A stretch of 45,868 bases of DNA, taken from NCBI GenBank assembly GCA_017442535.1, contig JAFRZL010000039.1, positions 1-45,868 of the forward strand. Reading direction: 5' to 3'. This DNA is from Bacillota bacterium. Lineage in GTDB: Bacteria > Bacillota > Clostridia > Lachnospirales > Bianqueaceae. The notes under the pieces are model-generated. The model worked only from the letters and a program-made list of their open reading frames with translations, did no database searches and was not told where the DNA came from. A program made the translations under genes and the position numbers. Positions 26,603 to 35,381 of this stretch are shown in pieces. The stretch's first letter is position 1. Each line of letters opens with the position of its first letter.

Positions 26603-29422
26603 TCAGTCATTCAGGCGACTGCTTGCCCACTCGCGCGCCGTCTTTTCGTCCAGTGCACGGACTGCTTCCTCCGTTGTATAAGTCCAGCGTACGGGCCAGC
26701 CGATACCGTTGACACGCCCGCAGTCATGGATCATGGCCCAGATCTCCACGCGGTCACCCGGCTTGAATTCATCGCAGGTCATCATCATTTCGGGCCTGTA
26801 ATGCCCGAACCATGGCGAATCTCCGGGATGATGGGCCACGGCCGTACGGCTTCCATCCGTCACATACAGATTGGCTTTGCCGTCGATCCCTTCAAAGTGC
26901 AGACCGAGTTTACAGCCCTCCGGCTTCGGCCCCAGATCCGGCACCGTTGCGTAGGCATGAAGCGCATAGTTAAAGGACGTCCCATCCGGGTATTTGCCGC
27001 CGCGTCCGGCCGCTCCGTAGAGGATGTCGGGCGAACCCAGTGTGTCAATATGCTCCCAGCGGTCGATCTGGTGCTCTTTCATGACCTTCTCATCATCCAT
27101 GGAGCCCACATACAGTTTGGAAATGCTCCAGTCGGTAATATAATTGCCCGGAACGACGGGAACGTGACTCAGTGTACCGGGTTCCCTTTCGACCACGATC
27201 AATCCGTCGGCAACGCCGTCTGCCGTAACCGTGACGACCAGGTCTCCGGGTACATCCAGGCTCCTGTAATACGCCTGTGCCTTGCCTTCGAAAAAGCGGA
27301 TATCCGGGCCGTGATAGCCCTGGAAGCCATCCTCTCTGACTGTCGCGGCACAGATGAACTCACCCGCCCCGTTCGAGCGGAAATGCGCCTCCGGACCGGT
27401 CTCATGAACGCAGACAAGCCCCCTCTCATCCACCAGATAGGCAGAGATAATAGCCACATCGTCATCATCCGCTTTCAGCGAAGGATTCTCCATCTCAAGC
27501 CTGATCGCGACGGGACGCCCCGCAGTCCGGGATACATCCTCCGCCCATTTTTGTCCGTCTTTGTAGACGATGATCCGGATCTCGCCCGGCTCATAGACAG
27601 CCGTATACGGCGTCACCGCGTACATGTCGGTCTGCACCTTATCCTTCAGCACACCGTTGACGTAAACCTCGGCATAATCCCCGTTATTGGCAAGGAAAAG
27701 CTGTACCTCTTGCCCTTCCTGACCTGGGAAATTCCAATCGGGGCAGATATGCGCGAACGGTTCGTTCTGCCGCAGATAAGCCTTAAAGCCGTAATAGCCA
27801 TAGCCCTTGCCGCCGATGCCGTCCAGGATACCGGCCTTCTCCGCGCCGTAGCGCCAGGCCGTAAAGTGGAAGCCTCCGATCACATAATCTTTCTCGCACT
27901 GGTGCGCATCCTCGCCCGCCCGCACATTCAGGCCCTTAAAGCCCGTACGCTTCGGTCCGACGGGGATCACCATCTCGGAGCAGTAGATCGGCTTGCCCGG
28001 ATGGGCTTTATGCAGGGCGTCAAAATTCATCGTCTGATGATTGAATCCAAAGATATCGTAATCATCAGCCGCGCCTTCCGTAAACATACCGTAGGAGGTC
28101 GCGCCGGTCATCGGGCGCGTATCGTCGAGCTTTCTGGCTTCTTCTGCAAGCGTCCTCCAGATGCGGCGTCCGGTTTCATGCGTGACTGTATCCTCTTCAT
28201 TGTACAAAGACCACATACAGACGGACGGATGGTTGCGGTCGCGTTTTACCATCCGCCTGACCTCATCAATCACAATGTCGGAGGAATGGAAGACACGGTT
28301 CTCATCCATCACAAGGATCCCATAGCGGTCGCAGTAATCATAAGTCGCCTCTCCGTGCGGGCTGTGAGCCGTACGGAAGCCGTTTCCGCCCATGTCGCGT
28401 ATCGTTCTCATATGGAATTCGCGCTGCGAGTCACTCATCGCGTCGCCGACACCCAGGTAGCACATATGATTGGCAAAGCCGTAGATCGTCAGGTTCCGGC
28501 CGTTCAGGAACATACCTTTTTCGCTGTCAAAACGGATCTCACGGATGCCGAAATTCGTTTCGTAACGGTCCACAGTCTGACCGTTCTCCACGATCTCGGT
28601 AACGAGCCGGTACAGATGGCAGTGCTCGGTATCCCACAGCAGCGGGTGCTGCAGCGTAACCGACTGACGGATCATGCCATGCTCACGCTTCACAAAATCG
28701 CCTTCCGAAGTCACGGACGCGGCCTCTTTCCCTTCCGGATCCAGAATGTGGGAAATTACTTCCGCATGGCGGTCCACATTATCGTGATTGGCGACCTCCG
28801 TCTCGATATCCAGCCGCCACAAATCGTCTTCCAGATGAGTGGATTTAACAAAAGTCCCCCACAGATCAACGGCAAGCTTATCGGTCTTGACCAGCCAGAC
28901 ATTCCGGGTGATGCCGCCACCCTCATAATACCATGCCTCGTAGTCATGGCAGTCAGCATGGACGGAAACAACATTATAATCATAGCCAAATCTGGCCACA
29001 TCCGTAATGTCCACATCAAACCCGATGCCTGCGGTGTGATTCGTTTTGAGCAGCATGGAATTGACATAGACTTCAGATACAGTAGCCACGGCCTCGAAGT
29101 GCAGGAAGATCTGCTTGTCCCGGTCATCCTCCTCCAGGCGGAAATACCGGCGGTACCACGCCTCGCCCCGGTCCCTCGGAAAATCATAATGTTCTCCGCC
29201 AAAGGGATCTGTCTCGGACAATCCGTTCACGGCCACAAAATCGTGTGGCAGATGAACGACCTCCCACTTGGAATCGTCATAGTCCCTGCGGGCCGGGCCA
29301 CGCGCGTTCTCAGCGCGGGAGCCCCTGTATTGCTGATCCGAACTGGTATACTTGGGCAGCTTGTAAGAAGGCGACCCAAAGTAATATAGCCATCCACGAT
29401 TCATCAGCTGTTTTGTTCTCAC
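26603..29422 (-). CDS. Glycoside hydrolase family 2 enzyme
   Basis: A 939-residue intracellular GH2 enzyme. The N-terminal sugar-binding jelly roll (VHLPHDF, GEAWYRRYFRL, EGGGITRNVWLV), an immunoglobulin-like domain and the TIM barrel (NGFRTAHSPHG) are in standard order. The probable acid/base is Glu409 in SLYNEED and the nucleophile Glu483 in YCSEMV. Two or three extra C-terminal beta domains (about 590-939) exceed the core. GH2 members include beta-galactosidases, beta-glucuronidases and beta-mannosidases; the specificity is not determinable here. The start is a GTG at 29422, placed six bases after GAGGAGG. No signal peptide: it handles imported substrates. Confidence 0.9.
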   Translation of the reverse strand: MRTKQLMNRGWLYYFGSPSYKLPKYTSSDQQYRGSRAENARGPARRDYDDSKWEVVHLPHDFVAVNGLSETDPFGGEHYDFPRDRGEAWYRRYFRLEEDDRDKQIFLHFEAVATVSEVYVNSMLLKTNHTAGIGFDVDITDVARFGYDYNVVSVHADCHDYEAWYYEGGGITRNVWLVKTDKLAVDLWGTFVKSTHLEDDLWRLDIETEVANHDNVDRHAEVISHILDPEGKEAASVTSEGDFVKREHGMIRQSVTLQHPLLWDTEHCHLYRLVTEIVENGQTVDRYETNFGIREIRFDSEKGMFLNGRNLTIYGFANHMCYLGVGDAMSDSQREFHMRTIRDMGGNGFRTAHSPHGEATYDYCDRYGILVMDENRVFHSSDIVIDEVRRMVKRDRNHPSVCMWSLYNEEDTVTHETGRRIWRTLAEEARKLDDTRPMTGATSYGMFTEGAADDYDIFGFNHQTMNFDALHKAHPGKPIYCSEMVIPVGPKRTGFKGLNVRAGEDAHQCEKDYVIGGFHFTAWRYGAEKAGILDGIGGKGYGYYGFKAYLRQNEPFAHICPDWNFPGQEGQEVQLFLANNGDYAEVYVNGVLKDKVQTDMYAVTPYTAVYEPGEIRIIVYKDGQKWAEDVSRTAGRPVAIRLEMENPSLKADDDDVAIISAYLVDERGLVCVHETGPEAHFRSNGAGEFICAATVREDGFQGYHGPDIRFFEGKAQAYYRSLDVPGDLVVTVTADGVADGLIVVEREPGTLSHVPVVPGNYITDWSISKLYVGSMDDEKVMKEHQIDRWEHIDTLGSPDILYGAAGRGGKYPDGTSFNYALHAYATVPDLGPKPEGCKLGLHFEGIDGKANLYVTDGSRTAVAHHPGDSPWFGHYRPEMMMTCDEFKPGDRVEIWAMIHDCGRVNGIGWPVRWTYTTEEAVRALDEKTAREWASSRLND

Positions 29423-29452
29423 GGTAATCCTCCTCAGTCGTAATGAATTAAG

Positions 29453-30274
29453 TTATACTTCCGCGGTCACCGTCGCGACATATTCAACTTTGTCCGGAAC
29501 GGGCAGTCCGGGATCCTGCACCTTGACCTGCACTTTCCGGCCGGCTTCTTCCATGCCCATGCAGAAATGGCAGAGGGCGATACCGACGTCGATCCGCTGC
29601 AAGTCTCCGGTCTTGTCGCTGACATAGCCACGGTCTTTTTTCTCATAGAAATGATATCCTTCAGGCGTGATCACGATGCGCCAGGGCTGCTTGTTGACTG
29701 CGGAGGGTGCCCGCCGCACCATCTCGGCCACATCGCCCAGCGCCGCGAGCGCTTCCGCAGAAGCAGGGCGCTCAAAGGATTCTTCGAAGAAGATCCTGTC
29801 TAACGGCATGCGGGAAGTGGCTCCGACGCCCTTGCGCATCATGGTCTCCCTCAGTGACATTTTTGCGGCCGGATATCCGAGCGGACTGATGCAGGGCATC
29901 CTCTCGCCCTCGGCTAACCCCGCGGCCTGTTCAAAGTCCTCGCGCTTCATGGTGCCGCCGATCCAGACCGTGCCGATCCCGAGCGACCACGCGTAGAGGA
30001 CCAGCTTTTCAAAGGAGTAGCCGTAGGCCTCGTCCGCGTGCGGGACCTTGTCCACCAGACCGGCCACATATAAGGTCTCTCCGGCGAGCACCGGGCTTGA
30101 CAGATGGTGCTCCTCCGCATCCAGAAGGACGAAACGCACGGGCACACCGAAAGGATTGGTGATCCCGGCCATATACTGTTCCAGCTTCTCCCTATCAGCG
30201 GGCTCCAACGGCCTGCCGTCGTAGGTCCGGACGCTCCTGCGGGTATTTATGATATTCAGTAATTCACTCATCAT
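29453..30274 (-). CDS. Nitroreductase-family flavoprotein
   Basis: A 273-residue FMN-dependent nitroreductase-fold protein. It opens with the family signature INTRRSVRTYDGRPLE, has the central SLGIGTVWIGG segment and a PSAVNKQPWRI stretch near residue 220 that contacts the flavin. The arrangement matches the putative-nitroreductase (TM1586-like) type, in which two half domains sit in one chain. The physiological substrate is unknown. The two adjacent ATGs (30274, 30271) share GGAAAGG upstream; the second has the better spacing. It is the second gene of the glycoside operon, 17 bases after the aldo/keto reductase. Confidence 0.85.
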   Translation of the reverse strand: MMSELLNIINTRRSVRTYDGRPLEPADREKLEQYMAGITNPFGVPVRFVLLDAEEHHLSSPVLAGETLYVAGLVDKVPHADEAYGYSFEKLVLYAWSLGIGTVWIGGTMKREDFEQAAGLAEGERMPCISPLGYPAAKMSLRETMMRKGVGATSRMPLDRIFFEESFERPASAEALAALGDVAEMVRRAPSAVNKQPWRIVITPEGYHFYEKKDRGYVSDKTGDLQRIDVGIALCHFCMGMEEAGRKVQVKVQDPGLPVPDKVEYVATVTAEV

Positions 30275-30291
30275 TCAGCCTTTCCGCCGTC

Positions 30292-31179
30292 TTATGGCAC
30301 CTGAAAGAATTCTTTGCCGCGGACCGTCTCCAATTTGGCCCTCAGCAGGTCCATGTCGGGCTGTGCGTCGCAGCTGTCGATATGCTCCACCGCGAAGCGG
30401 AAGCTCTTGAAATTGCCCGGCGGGATCAGTGTATCGACGCCCAGTGAAAGTGTATAATTCATTGCGGCCACGCCGAATTCGGGCTCCTCATCCGTATTGA
30501 TCGGCTTGCACCAGGACTTGGGGAAAGGCCCCTTATCCTCGCCCGGCTCCCAGGCGCGCTCGATAAAGGCTTTCATGGCCAGCTTGCCGAGCCCGCGCTC
30601 CGTAAGTACCTTCAGCAGGCGGCTGCCCATGCCGTGCGCCATGTTCATGAACCAGTTGATCGGGAAAAGCACGGTTTCAAAGGGATACAGATCCAGCATC
30701 CTGAGCGCCGCTTCCTCGCTGTGTGCGGTAAAGCCGATGTGCCTGGCGATCCCGCGGTCCTTGAGCGTGCTGACCAGCTCCATCACGCCGCCCGGCCCGA
30801 AGGCCCGGTCCACATCCCGCATGGATGAGATGCCGTGCAGCTGGTAGACATCAAAGTAATCCGTTTTGAGCCTTTCCAGTGAATTGGCCAGGTCAATCTC
30901 GGCCTCGGCCCTCTCCCTGCGGTTCGTCTTGCAGGCCAGGAAAACGTCCTTGCGGTACGGCTGCAGGGAATTGCCCAACTGTTCCTGCGCATCGCCATAG
31001 CCCGGCGCCACATCAAAGTAATTCACACCGTGGTCGATCGCCCAGGACACATAATAATCCGATGCCTTCTGATCCTCGGACAGATAGCGTACATGATCGT
31101 AGTATCCGGCGGACACAATGCCGCCATAGGATATTTTAGATATCCGCATGCCCGTACTGCCCAAATTCTGGTACTTCAT
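30292..31179 (-). CDS. Aldo/keto reductase
   Basis: A 295-residue AKR-family barrel that reduces carbonyls with NAD(P)H. The catalytic tetrad is present: Asp56 and Tyr61 (FDVAPGYGDAQE), Lys84 (ACKT) and His115 (QLHG). The C-terminal region is shorter and ends in a helical tail typical of the YgaA/ferredoxin-like AKR subgroup. It is the first gene of the operon reading to 21783, with AAAGGGGG ahead of the ATG and a TTGACA promoter at 31286-31315. In a glycoside pathway it could reduce a released keto-sugar, an inference from context. Confidence 0.9.
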   Translation of the reverse strand: MKYQNLGSTGMRISKISYGGIVSAGYYDHVRYLSEDQKASDYYVSWAIDHGVNYFDVAPGYGDAQEQLGNSLQPYRKDVFLACKTNRRERAEAEIDLANSLERLKTDYFDVYQLHGISSMRDVDRAFGPGGVMELVSTLKDRGIARHIGFTAHSEEAALRMLDLYPFETVLFPINWFMNMAHGMGSRLLKVLTERGLGKLAMKAFIERAWEPGEDKGPFPKSWCKPINTDEEPEFGVAAMNYTLSLGVDTLIPPGNFKSFRFAVEHIDSCDAQPDMDLLRAKLETVRGKEFFQVP

Positions 31180-31285
31180 GTTATAGCCCCCTTTATATTT
31201 TTTCTGCCGCCGGTATCGGCTATGTCCGGTTTATTCCGTTTTAAATTCATCCGGCCCTCTCTGTGGCTGGCCGTCTCTTTTAATC

Positions 31286-31315
31286 AGTATATACTGAGGA
31301 TGCCGCGATTGTCAA
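31286..31315 (-). promoter_or_regulatory. Promoter and candidate operator of the 31179-21783 operon
   Basis: On the minus strand a consensus TTGACA (31315-31310) is followed, after 18 bases, by TATACT (31291-31286), or after 16 by TATATA. The -10 area lies inside the perfect 12-bp palindrome CAGTATATACTG (31285-31296), a plausible repressor operator. The remaining gap up to 31377 shows no gene. Confidence 0.8.
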
Positions 31316-31377
31316 GCGCTTCCTGGCCCGGATCCGTGTTTTCCGAAGCTGTGACGCCACTATAATCCGGATCCGCT

Positions 31378-32004
31378 TCAACGGATCGGATGCCTGATGA
31401 CCGTCCGAAGCTTTTCCGGTGCGACCTTGCGCGCATCACTCAGGTAGATCTCGTGATGCATGCGGGTGTCGGTGATATCGAGGGTGTAGCCCTGCTGCTC
31501 CATGTACTCATGCATCCTCGCAACCGTCGCGGGCTCGTCATCATAGGGCCCGACATGCATGCACTGCACACAGAGGCCCTCGTCGTATGTCCAGAACTCC
31601 ACCTTGGAGAAGTCGGTTTTCTTCTTGCGGGTGGCCTCAGCAATCGCCCAGTCAAAATCCTCCCGCGTGACAAAGTCGGGCAGGCGGATCACCGAGATCC
31701 AGTGGAAGTCTTCCTTGTGCGCATAATCCACGCCCGCGACCCCGGGTTGCCACCAGAAGCCCTCCAGCGGCGGCACGACATAGTCATAATAGCCCTCCAT
31801 CCGGCGGCCGCCCATCTTGCTCATCTTGATGGTAAAAGCGACGCCGTACAGCAGCCCGATCGCCTGCTTGTAGGCCCCGTCCTCCTGATTGGGATCGCCC
31901 TCACCGCGCACTGCAATGTAATTCATGGGCGGAACAGTCACGATACCGGGTTTCTGAGGGGGATGGTAGAATTCTTTGTATTCTTTCTTGAAATCGAATG
32001 GCAT
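31378..32004 (-). CDS. GyrI-like small-molecule-binding domain protein
   Basis: A 208-residue protein of the GyrI-like/SOUL-related fold used as a ligand-binding domain in BmrR-type regulators, here standing alone without DNA-binding helices. Characteristic features are the opening KKEYKEFYHPPQKPGIVTVP, AVRGEGDPN and the repeated FHWISVIRLPDFV and MHVGPYDDEPATV strands. Stand-alone GyrI-like proteins have been tied to binding or hydrolysing xenobiotics; the ligand here is unknown. GAGAGGAG precedes the start. Adjacent to, but not clearly part of, the operon that starts at 31179. Confidence 0.85.
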   Translation of the reverse strand: MPFDFKKEYKEFYHPPQKPGIVTVPPMNYIAVRGEGDPNQEDGAYKQAIGLLYGVAFTIKMSKMGGRRMEGYYDYVVPPLEGFWWQPGVAGVDYAHKEDFHWISVIRLPDFVTREDFDWAIAEATRKKKTDFSKVEFWTYDEGLCVQCMHVGPYDDEPATVARMHEYMEQQGYTLDITDTRMHHEIYLSDARKVAPEKLRTVIRHPIR

Positions 32005-32231
32005 GGGAGACTCCTCTCTTTGATGTCTGATTTAGGGCGGGATATGTACTCTATCAGAATAATAGACAAAGTAAAATCACAGCATAGGCTTGTTGTCCTC
32101 GTTCTACATTTCATTCCCATTCAGGCAACTTGTATGAGCCATATGACATGACTTTCTTTCGTCATCTCTAATTTCACAGCATTGTTCTTGCCTTTTGAAG
32201 CTCCCTCTGGTATCATTTTTGCCTACGTATT

Positions 32232-32765
32232 TTATCTCATTTTCCATAGCAGGCAGTCGATCTTCTTGGTATCGCTAAGCCATGCATAACTAGGAAACAT
32301 CCGATCAAAAATTACAATGTTTTCCCGTGCATTACTTGACAGCAGATATTCATTATACCATTTCTCAATCTGCCCATATAGGCTCACTGCGTTCACCAGC
32401 TTCTCCTCCTTGGTTGTCCCTGTAAGCCTGAGTCCAAGGTTATGCAGCACATATTGATCCCAAATAGGCTGTGATGCATCGATTGTAGCCAACATTTTTG
32501 AACTGAATGAGGCTTCAACATTACCGGTCTGGCAAAACATCTCCTCAATAATCTGCTCAAAAGAATAATGGTTATCCCGTGCCTTGGCAAAAAGGCTATA
32601 AAAACATCGTCTCCACTCCTCGTTTCTCCGAACACGGTAATAACCATTAAAGGCTCTTTGAAAACATGGTGAAGCCACATCGCTACTGCTCATAATAACT
32701 GCATAACGATCAAGTCCAAGCTCATGGGATGTCCTGCCTTGAAGGATTAGTGTTGCGCTAAGCAT
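32232..32765 (-). CDS. Uncharacterised protein in an AT-rich island
   Basis: I do not recognise this 177-residue protein by name. It is basic and aromatic, without signal or membrane segment. Segments that look conserved are FSSKMLATIDASQPIWDQYVL (about 88-108), FDRMFPSYAWL and the ending KKIDCLLWKMR. Helical periodicity dominates. GGAGG lies nine bases before the ATG. Its AT-rich, AAA/ATT-heavy coding contrasts with the neighbours and matches the restriction gene 134 bases upstream on the same strand, so the two were probably acquired together. A link to defence or DNA metabolism is inferred only from that company. Confidence 0.68.
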   Translation of the reverse strand: MLSATLILQGRTSHELGLDRYAVIMSSSDVASPCFQRAFNGYYRVRRNEEWRRCFYSLFAKARDNHYSFEQIIEEMFCQTGNVEASFSSKMLATIDASQPIWDQYVLHNLGLRLTGTTKEEKLVNAVSLYGQIEKWYNEYLLSSNARENIVIFDRMFPSYAWLSDTKKIDCLLWKMR

Positions 32766-32899
32766 GTATTCAGTCCTCCAGAAATAATCTGTTCTAATCG
32801 CGTTTAGTTGTAATACAGCGTAATAAACATATTTAAGTTAAGTGTTCCTACACACATTTTGTTGCCGCTCATCAAATTACGTATAGCTATTTTTCTTTG

Positions 32900-33889
32900 T
32901 CAATTTCCCTTCTCCACCGGAATATAAACCATCTTCAATGGAATCATCTTCTGATACTTCTCGTCCAGTAGGTTGTAATACTTTAAGACCAAATCGACCA
33001 ATTCAGTTCCATTAATGCCTCTAATGATTGGGGTGCTTTCCAAATATTTCTGAGCATTCTTTGTATAATTGGATAGTGTAATGAAGAGGCCGTAATCTCC
33101 TTCTCTCATTGCCCCCTTAAGAGATTGAATAGTTGTTTCTTTGATATCGCTGTCTTGACTTTTTACCTGTACGAGAATACGCGGGGGCAATTCATCTTTA
33201 TATGCTGTTATATCGATCCCACTATCCCCGCCCTGTGAAGAAATTGTTGTACGATAGCCCATAGCCTGCAAAAGATTAGCAACAAAGGCTTCGAGTGCAT
33301 AACCCTTTAAGTTCCGGCTTAGTTCCTTCAACACAAAATCCTTTGTGCTTTCTATAATCTCTTCAGCAGTAGCACCAACTGTAGGATCTTCACCTGAGGT
33401 TGACAGCCCAGACTTGAAGCCTTTCTCCAATGCTGCAAAAAACTCGTCAGCATAGCTTTTTACTGCAAAGAATGTAATGGCAGAACCTATCTCATACAAA
33501 GCTCCTTGTGTAAATGCAGTACGAGGAAGACTCTTTAACCACTTTACTGTTCTAGTCTGTACATACTCTGGTTGAGTTGGTTCGTATACATAATCACCAG
33601 TAATTTCTCCAAGATTTATCATTCGATTACTTTTTGATGGGAACACGACATAGTCTCCAACCTGAGCCTCATAGCAGAAACGATACAGCATTCCAGCCCC
33701 TACAGGGATGGATCCTTTCTTAGCATCAGGATAAACAGTCTGATACTTTATCTTAAATGCATCTCTATTATTATCAATAACACTTAAGTTTCCCATTTCT
33801 CGCCATCCGATAGCAATCTTCCCTTGTTTCAGGAAAAGGTTATCATCATATGTATGAATCCCCCAAAGTCTTTTTTCCGTTTCTGACAT
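32900..33889 (-). CDS. Mrr-type restriction endonuclease with PUA/EVE-like N-domain
   Basis: A 329-residue two-domain protein. The N-terminal part (about 1-150) resembles PUA/EVE-type modified-base readers: GIHTYDDNLFLKQGKIAIGW and GDYVVFPSKSNRMINLGEI. The C-terminal Mrr nuclease (about 195-325) has the PD-(D/E)xK core GGDSGIDITAY followed by ILVQVKSQ. Such proteins are type IV-like restriction enzymes that cut DNA carrying modified bases. The start at 33889 (MSETEK) has AAAGGAGGG at the right distance; the longer frame to 33958 runs into the promoter. The gene is AT-rich compared with flanks and stands with its own promoter, signs of transfer. No partner methylase is seen. Confidence 0.85.
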   Translation of the reverse strand: MSETEKRLWGIHTYDDNLFLKQGKIAIGWREMGNLSVIDNNRDAFKIKYQTVYPDAKKGSIPVGAGMLYRFCYEAQVGDYVVFPSKSNRMINLGEITGDYVYEPTQPEYVQTRTVKWLKSLPRTAFTQGALYEIGSAITFFAVKSYADEFFAALEKGFKSGLSTSGEDPTVGATAEEIIESTKDFVLKELSRNLKGYALEAFVANLLQAMGYRTTISSQGGDSGIDITAYKDELPPRILVQVKSQDSDIKETTIQSLKGAMREGDYGLFITLSNYTKNAQKYLESTPIIRGINGTELVDLVLKYYNLLDEKYQKMIPLKMVYIPVEKGN

Positions 33890-33953
33890 CGGTATCCCTC
33901 CCTTTATTGGTGCTGTCGCGACTACTATGTTATGAAGTATATTTGCTATGGTG

Positions 33954-33982
33954 ATCATACCACACTCCCTCCCTTTTTACAA
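33954..33982 (-). promoter_or_regulatory. Promoter of the Mrr-type gene
   Basis: On the minus strand TTGTAA (33982-33977), a 17-base spacer and extended -10 TGG-TATGAT (33959-33954), with a leader of about 60 bases to the ATG. Confidence 0.75.
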
Positions 33983-34043
33983 TAATTCCGCAAATTTCCC
34001 GGATCAGTTTTTCTCTATCCATTCTCAAATCTCTCCAGGCAGC

Positions 34044-34092
34044 AAAAAACAGCCCCGATGTCGTCTTATTCAGGCGATGTTTAAGGCTGTTT
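34044..34092 (-). terminator. Intrinsic terminator of the 37048-34146 operon
   Basis: On the minus strand an 8-bp stem AAACAGCC/GGCTGTTT (34092-34085 with 34054-34047) encloses a 30-base loop and is followed by a T run. It lies downstream of the acetyltransferase gene. Confidence 0.7.
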
Positions 34093-34145
34093 CATTTAAA
34101 ATTAGCATATCATTATGTAAGAGTGTTTCACACTGTCCGTAAGGA

Positions 34146-34688
34146 TTACTCTGCTTCGTCCGGGGTCTCCACCCTCTTATACATCCTCGCGCTCCAGAAC
34201 TGCATCCCAACTTCGTCAATGTAGAAATGCAGGATCGCTTTCCAGTTTTTGGTGGCGGTGCTGAGCATCATGTACTCCGCTTCACCCGCTACCGCTTTCT
34301 CGGTGTATCTGAACAGCTTCGCGCCGATCCCTTTGCTGCGGTGTTCGGGCCTTACGTAGAGCTCTTCCACTTCAAAGTACGGCGTGCCGTCCGGCATGAT
34401 GGAGGTCGCTTTCTCGGAACGCTCCACGTGGCCGAACAGATAGCCGATCACAGGCCCGTTGGGGCTTTCTGAGCGGGCCAGGAAGATGCGGTTGCCTTCG
34501 ATGTCGGAGCGGACGTTGGCGCGGTAGCCGTAGCAGCTGTTCTCGGAGGCCCAGGCTTCGGACAGGCGGATCAGGGCCACCAGGACTTCTTCCGTCAGGT
34601 CGGTTTCCGCGATAAACATCTCCGTCCCCTTCTTCACATCGTCTGAGAGGGCTGTCCCGGTCTCTTTCCGTAACAATTCACCCATCAT
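34146..34688 (-). CDS. GNAT-family N-acetyltransferase
   Basis: A 180-residue GNAT protein. Motif A is clear: EELYVRPEHRSKGIGAKLF (about 105-123), preceded by the strand FEVEELYV and followed by MLSTATKNWKAILHFYIDEVGM. Members acetylate small amines, antibiotics or proteins; the acceptor is unknown. GAGG precedes two adjacent ATGs. It is the last gene of the operon, 11 bases after the DUF5655 gene, and is followed by an intrinsic terminator. Confidence 0.88.
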   Translation of the reverse strand: MMGELLRKETGTALSDDVKKGTEMFIAETDLTEEVLVALIRLSEAWASENSCYGYRANVRSDIEGNRIFLARSESPNGPVIGYLFGHVERSEKATSIMPDGTPYFEVEELYVRPEHRSKGIGAKLFRYTEKAVAGEAEYMMLSTATKNWKAILHFYIDEVGMQFWSARMYKRVETPDEAE

Positions 34689-34699
34689 TTCGCGTTACC

Positions 34700-35086
34700 T
34701 CACTTTGCCGCTGCGAAATCATAGGCTTCCCTGACCCATGAAAGCAGTTCTTCATTCAGTTCCTCCTGCTTGCTTACGACGATGTGATGCGTCCATCTTC
34801 CGGGATAGGGCTCTGTTTTTACCGCAACACGCTCCGAATCCAGTGGGACAGGAAGGCCAAGCGTAACCACCATGTATCCCATCGGCAGTTCGGCTTTTCT
34901 TTTCACTCGAGCGAATGAGACACAGGCAAAAACATGCCGGTTGGAAAACGTTATCTGCGTCTTCTGTACCCGCTTTTTCACTACGGGGAAGGAATCAAAG
35001 AGAATCTCCTCAAAAGCCCGGTACAGCGGAAGAGCTTCCATATGCTGGTCAAAGAACATCAGGGTATCCGCATCAAGTTCCCGCAT
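34700..35086 (-). CDS. DUF5655 family protein
   Basis: A 128-residue soluble protein with the DUF5655 pattern: FFDQHMEALPLYRAFEEIL near the N-terminus, the basic strand RVQKTQITFSNRHVFACVS and the C-terminal RWTHHIVVSKQEELNEELLSWV. The family is uncharacterised; the double His and the basic central strand suggest a nucleic-acid or phosphate contact, unproven. The start at 35086 (MRELDAD) follows AAGGAGAG and overlaps the end of the DUF1905 gene by 14 bases. Confidence 0.8.
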   Translation of the reverse strand: MRELDADTLMFFDQHMEALPLYRAFEEILFDSFPVVKKRVQKTQITFSNRHVFACVSFARVKRKAELPMGYMVVTLGLPVPLDSERVAVKTEPYPGRWTHHIVVSKQEELNEELLSWVREAYDFAAAK

Positions 35087-35381
35087 CCTGTCTCTCCTTT
35101 TCCTCAATAACCACGTGGATCGAATCGCCCTCATGCTTATTCAGTTTGGTCCGAATCGCTTTCAGCACACCTATGATATAGCAGACAGAGCCGTCCGGAT
35201 TCTTCACTCCCATGTTGACGATGCTTCCGTCATAGGGGATGCCGTCAAACAGTGCATGAACCTTCACACGGCCTTTCCCAAATTCCTCTCGTATATCCCA
35301 CGGGAAGGCTACGTAAGCGCCGCCGTTATCATCCATCTCGTGGAGAACTGCGTCATATTCGTATCGTTCCCCGTCATTCAT
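35073..35381 (-). CDS. DUF1905 family protein
   Basis: A 102-residue beta-rich protein with the DUF1905 sequence pattern: YEYDAVLHEMDDNGGAYVAFP, KVHALFDGIPYDGSI and a C-terminal YIIGVLKAIRTKL with IHVVIEE. DUF1905 domains are small beta barrels of unknown role, frequently linked to YdeI-like proteins. The start at 35381 overlaps the stop of the DUF2200 gene (ATGA). Longer in-frame starts would lie inside that gene without a ribosome site. Confidence 0.85.
   Translation of the reverse strand: MNDGERYEYDAVLHEMDDNGGAYVAFPWDIREEFGKGRVKVHALFDGIPYDGSIVNMGVKNPDGSVCYIIGVLKAIRTKLNKHEGDSIHVVIEEKERQDAGT

Noticed and set aside
26273..29389. A 1038-codon open frame on the plus strand opposite the GH2 gene and part of the dehydrogenase gene.
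   Set aside because: The minus strand carries convincing GH2 and Gfo/Idh/MocA proteins with motifs and ribosome sites. The opposite frame has no recognisable domain and arises from codon bias.
32121..32216. A 31-codon minus-strand ORF in the 227-base gap between the GyrI-like gene and the 177-residue gene.
   Set aside because: No convincing ribosome site, promoter or known pattern. The gap is AT-rich and the ORF could be chance or a gene remnant.
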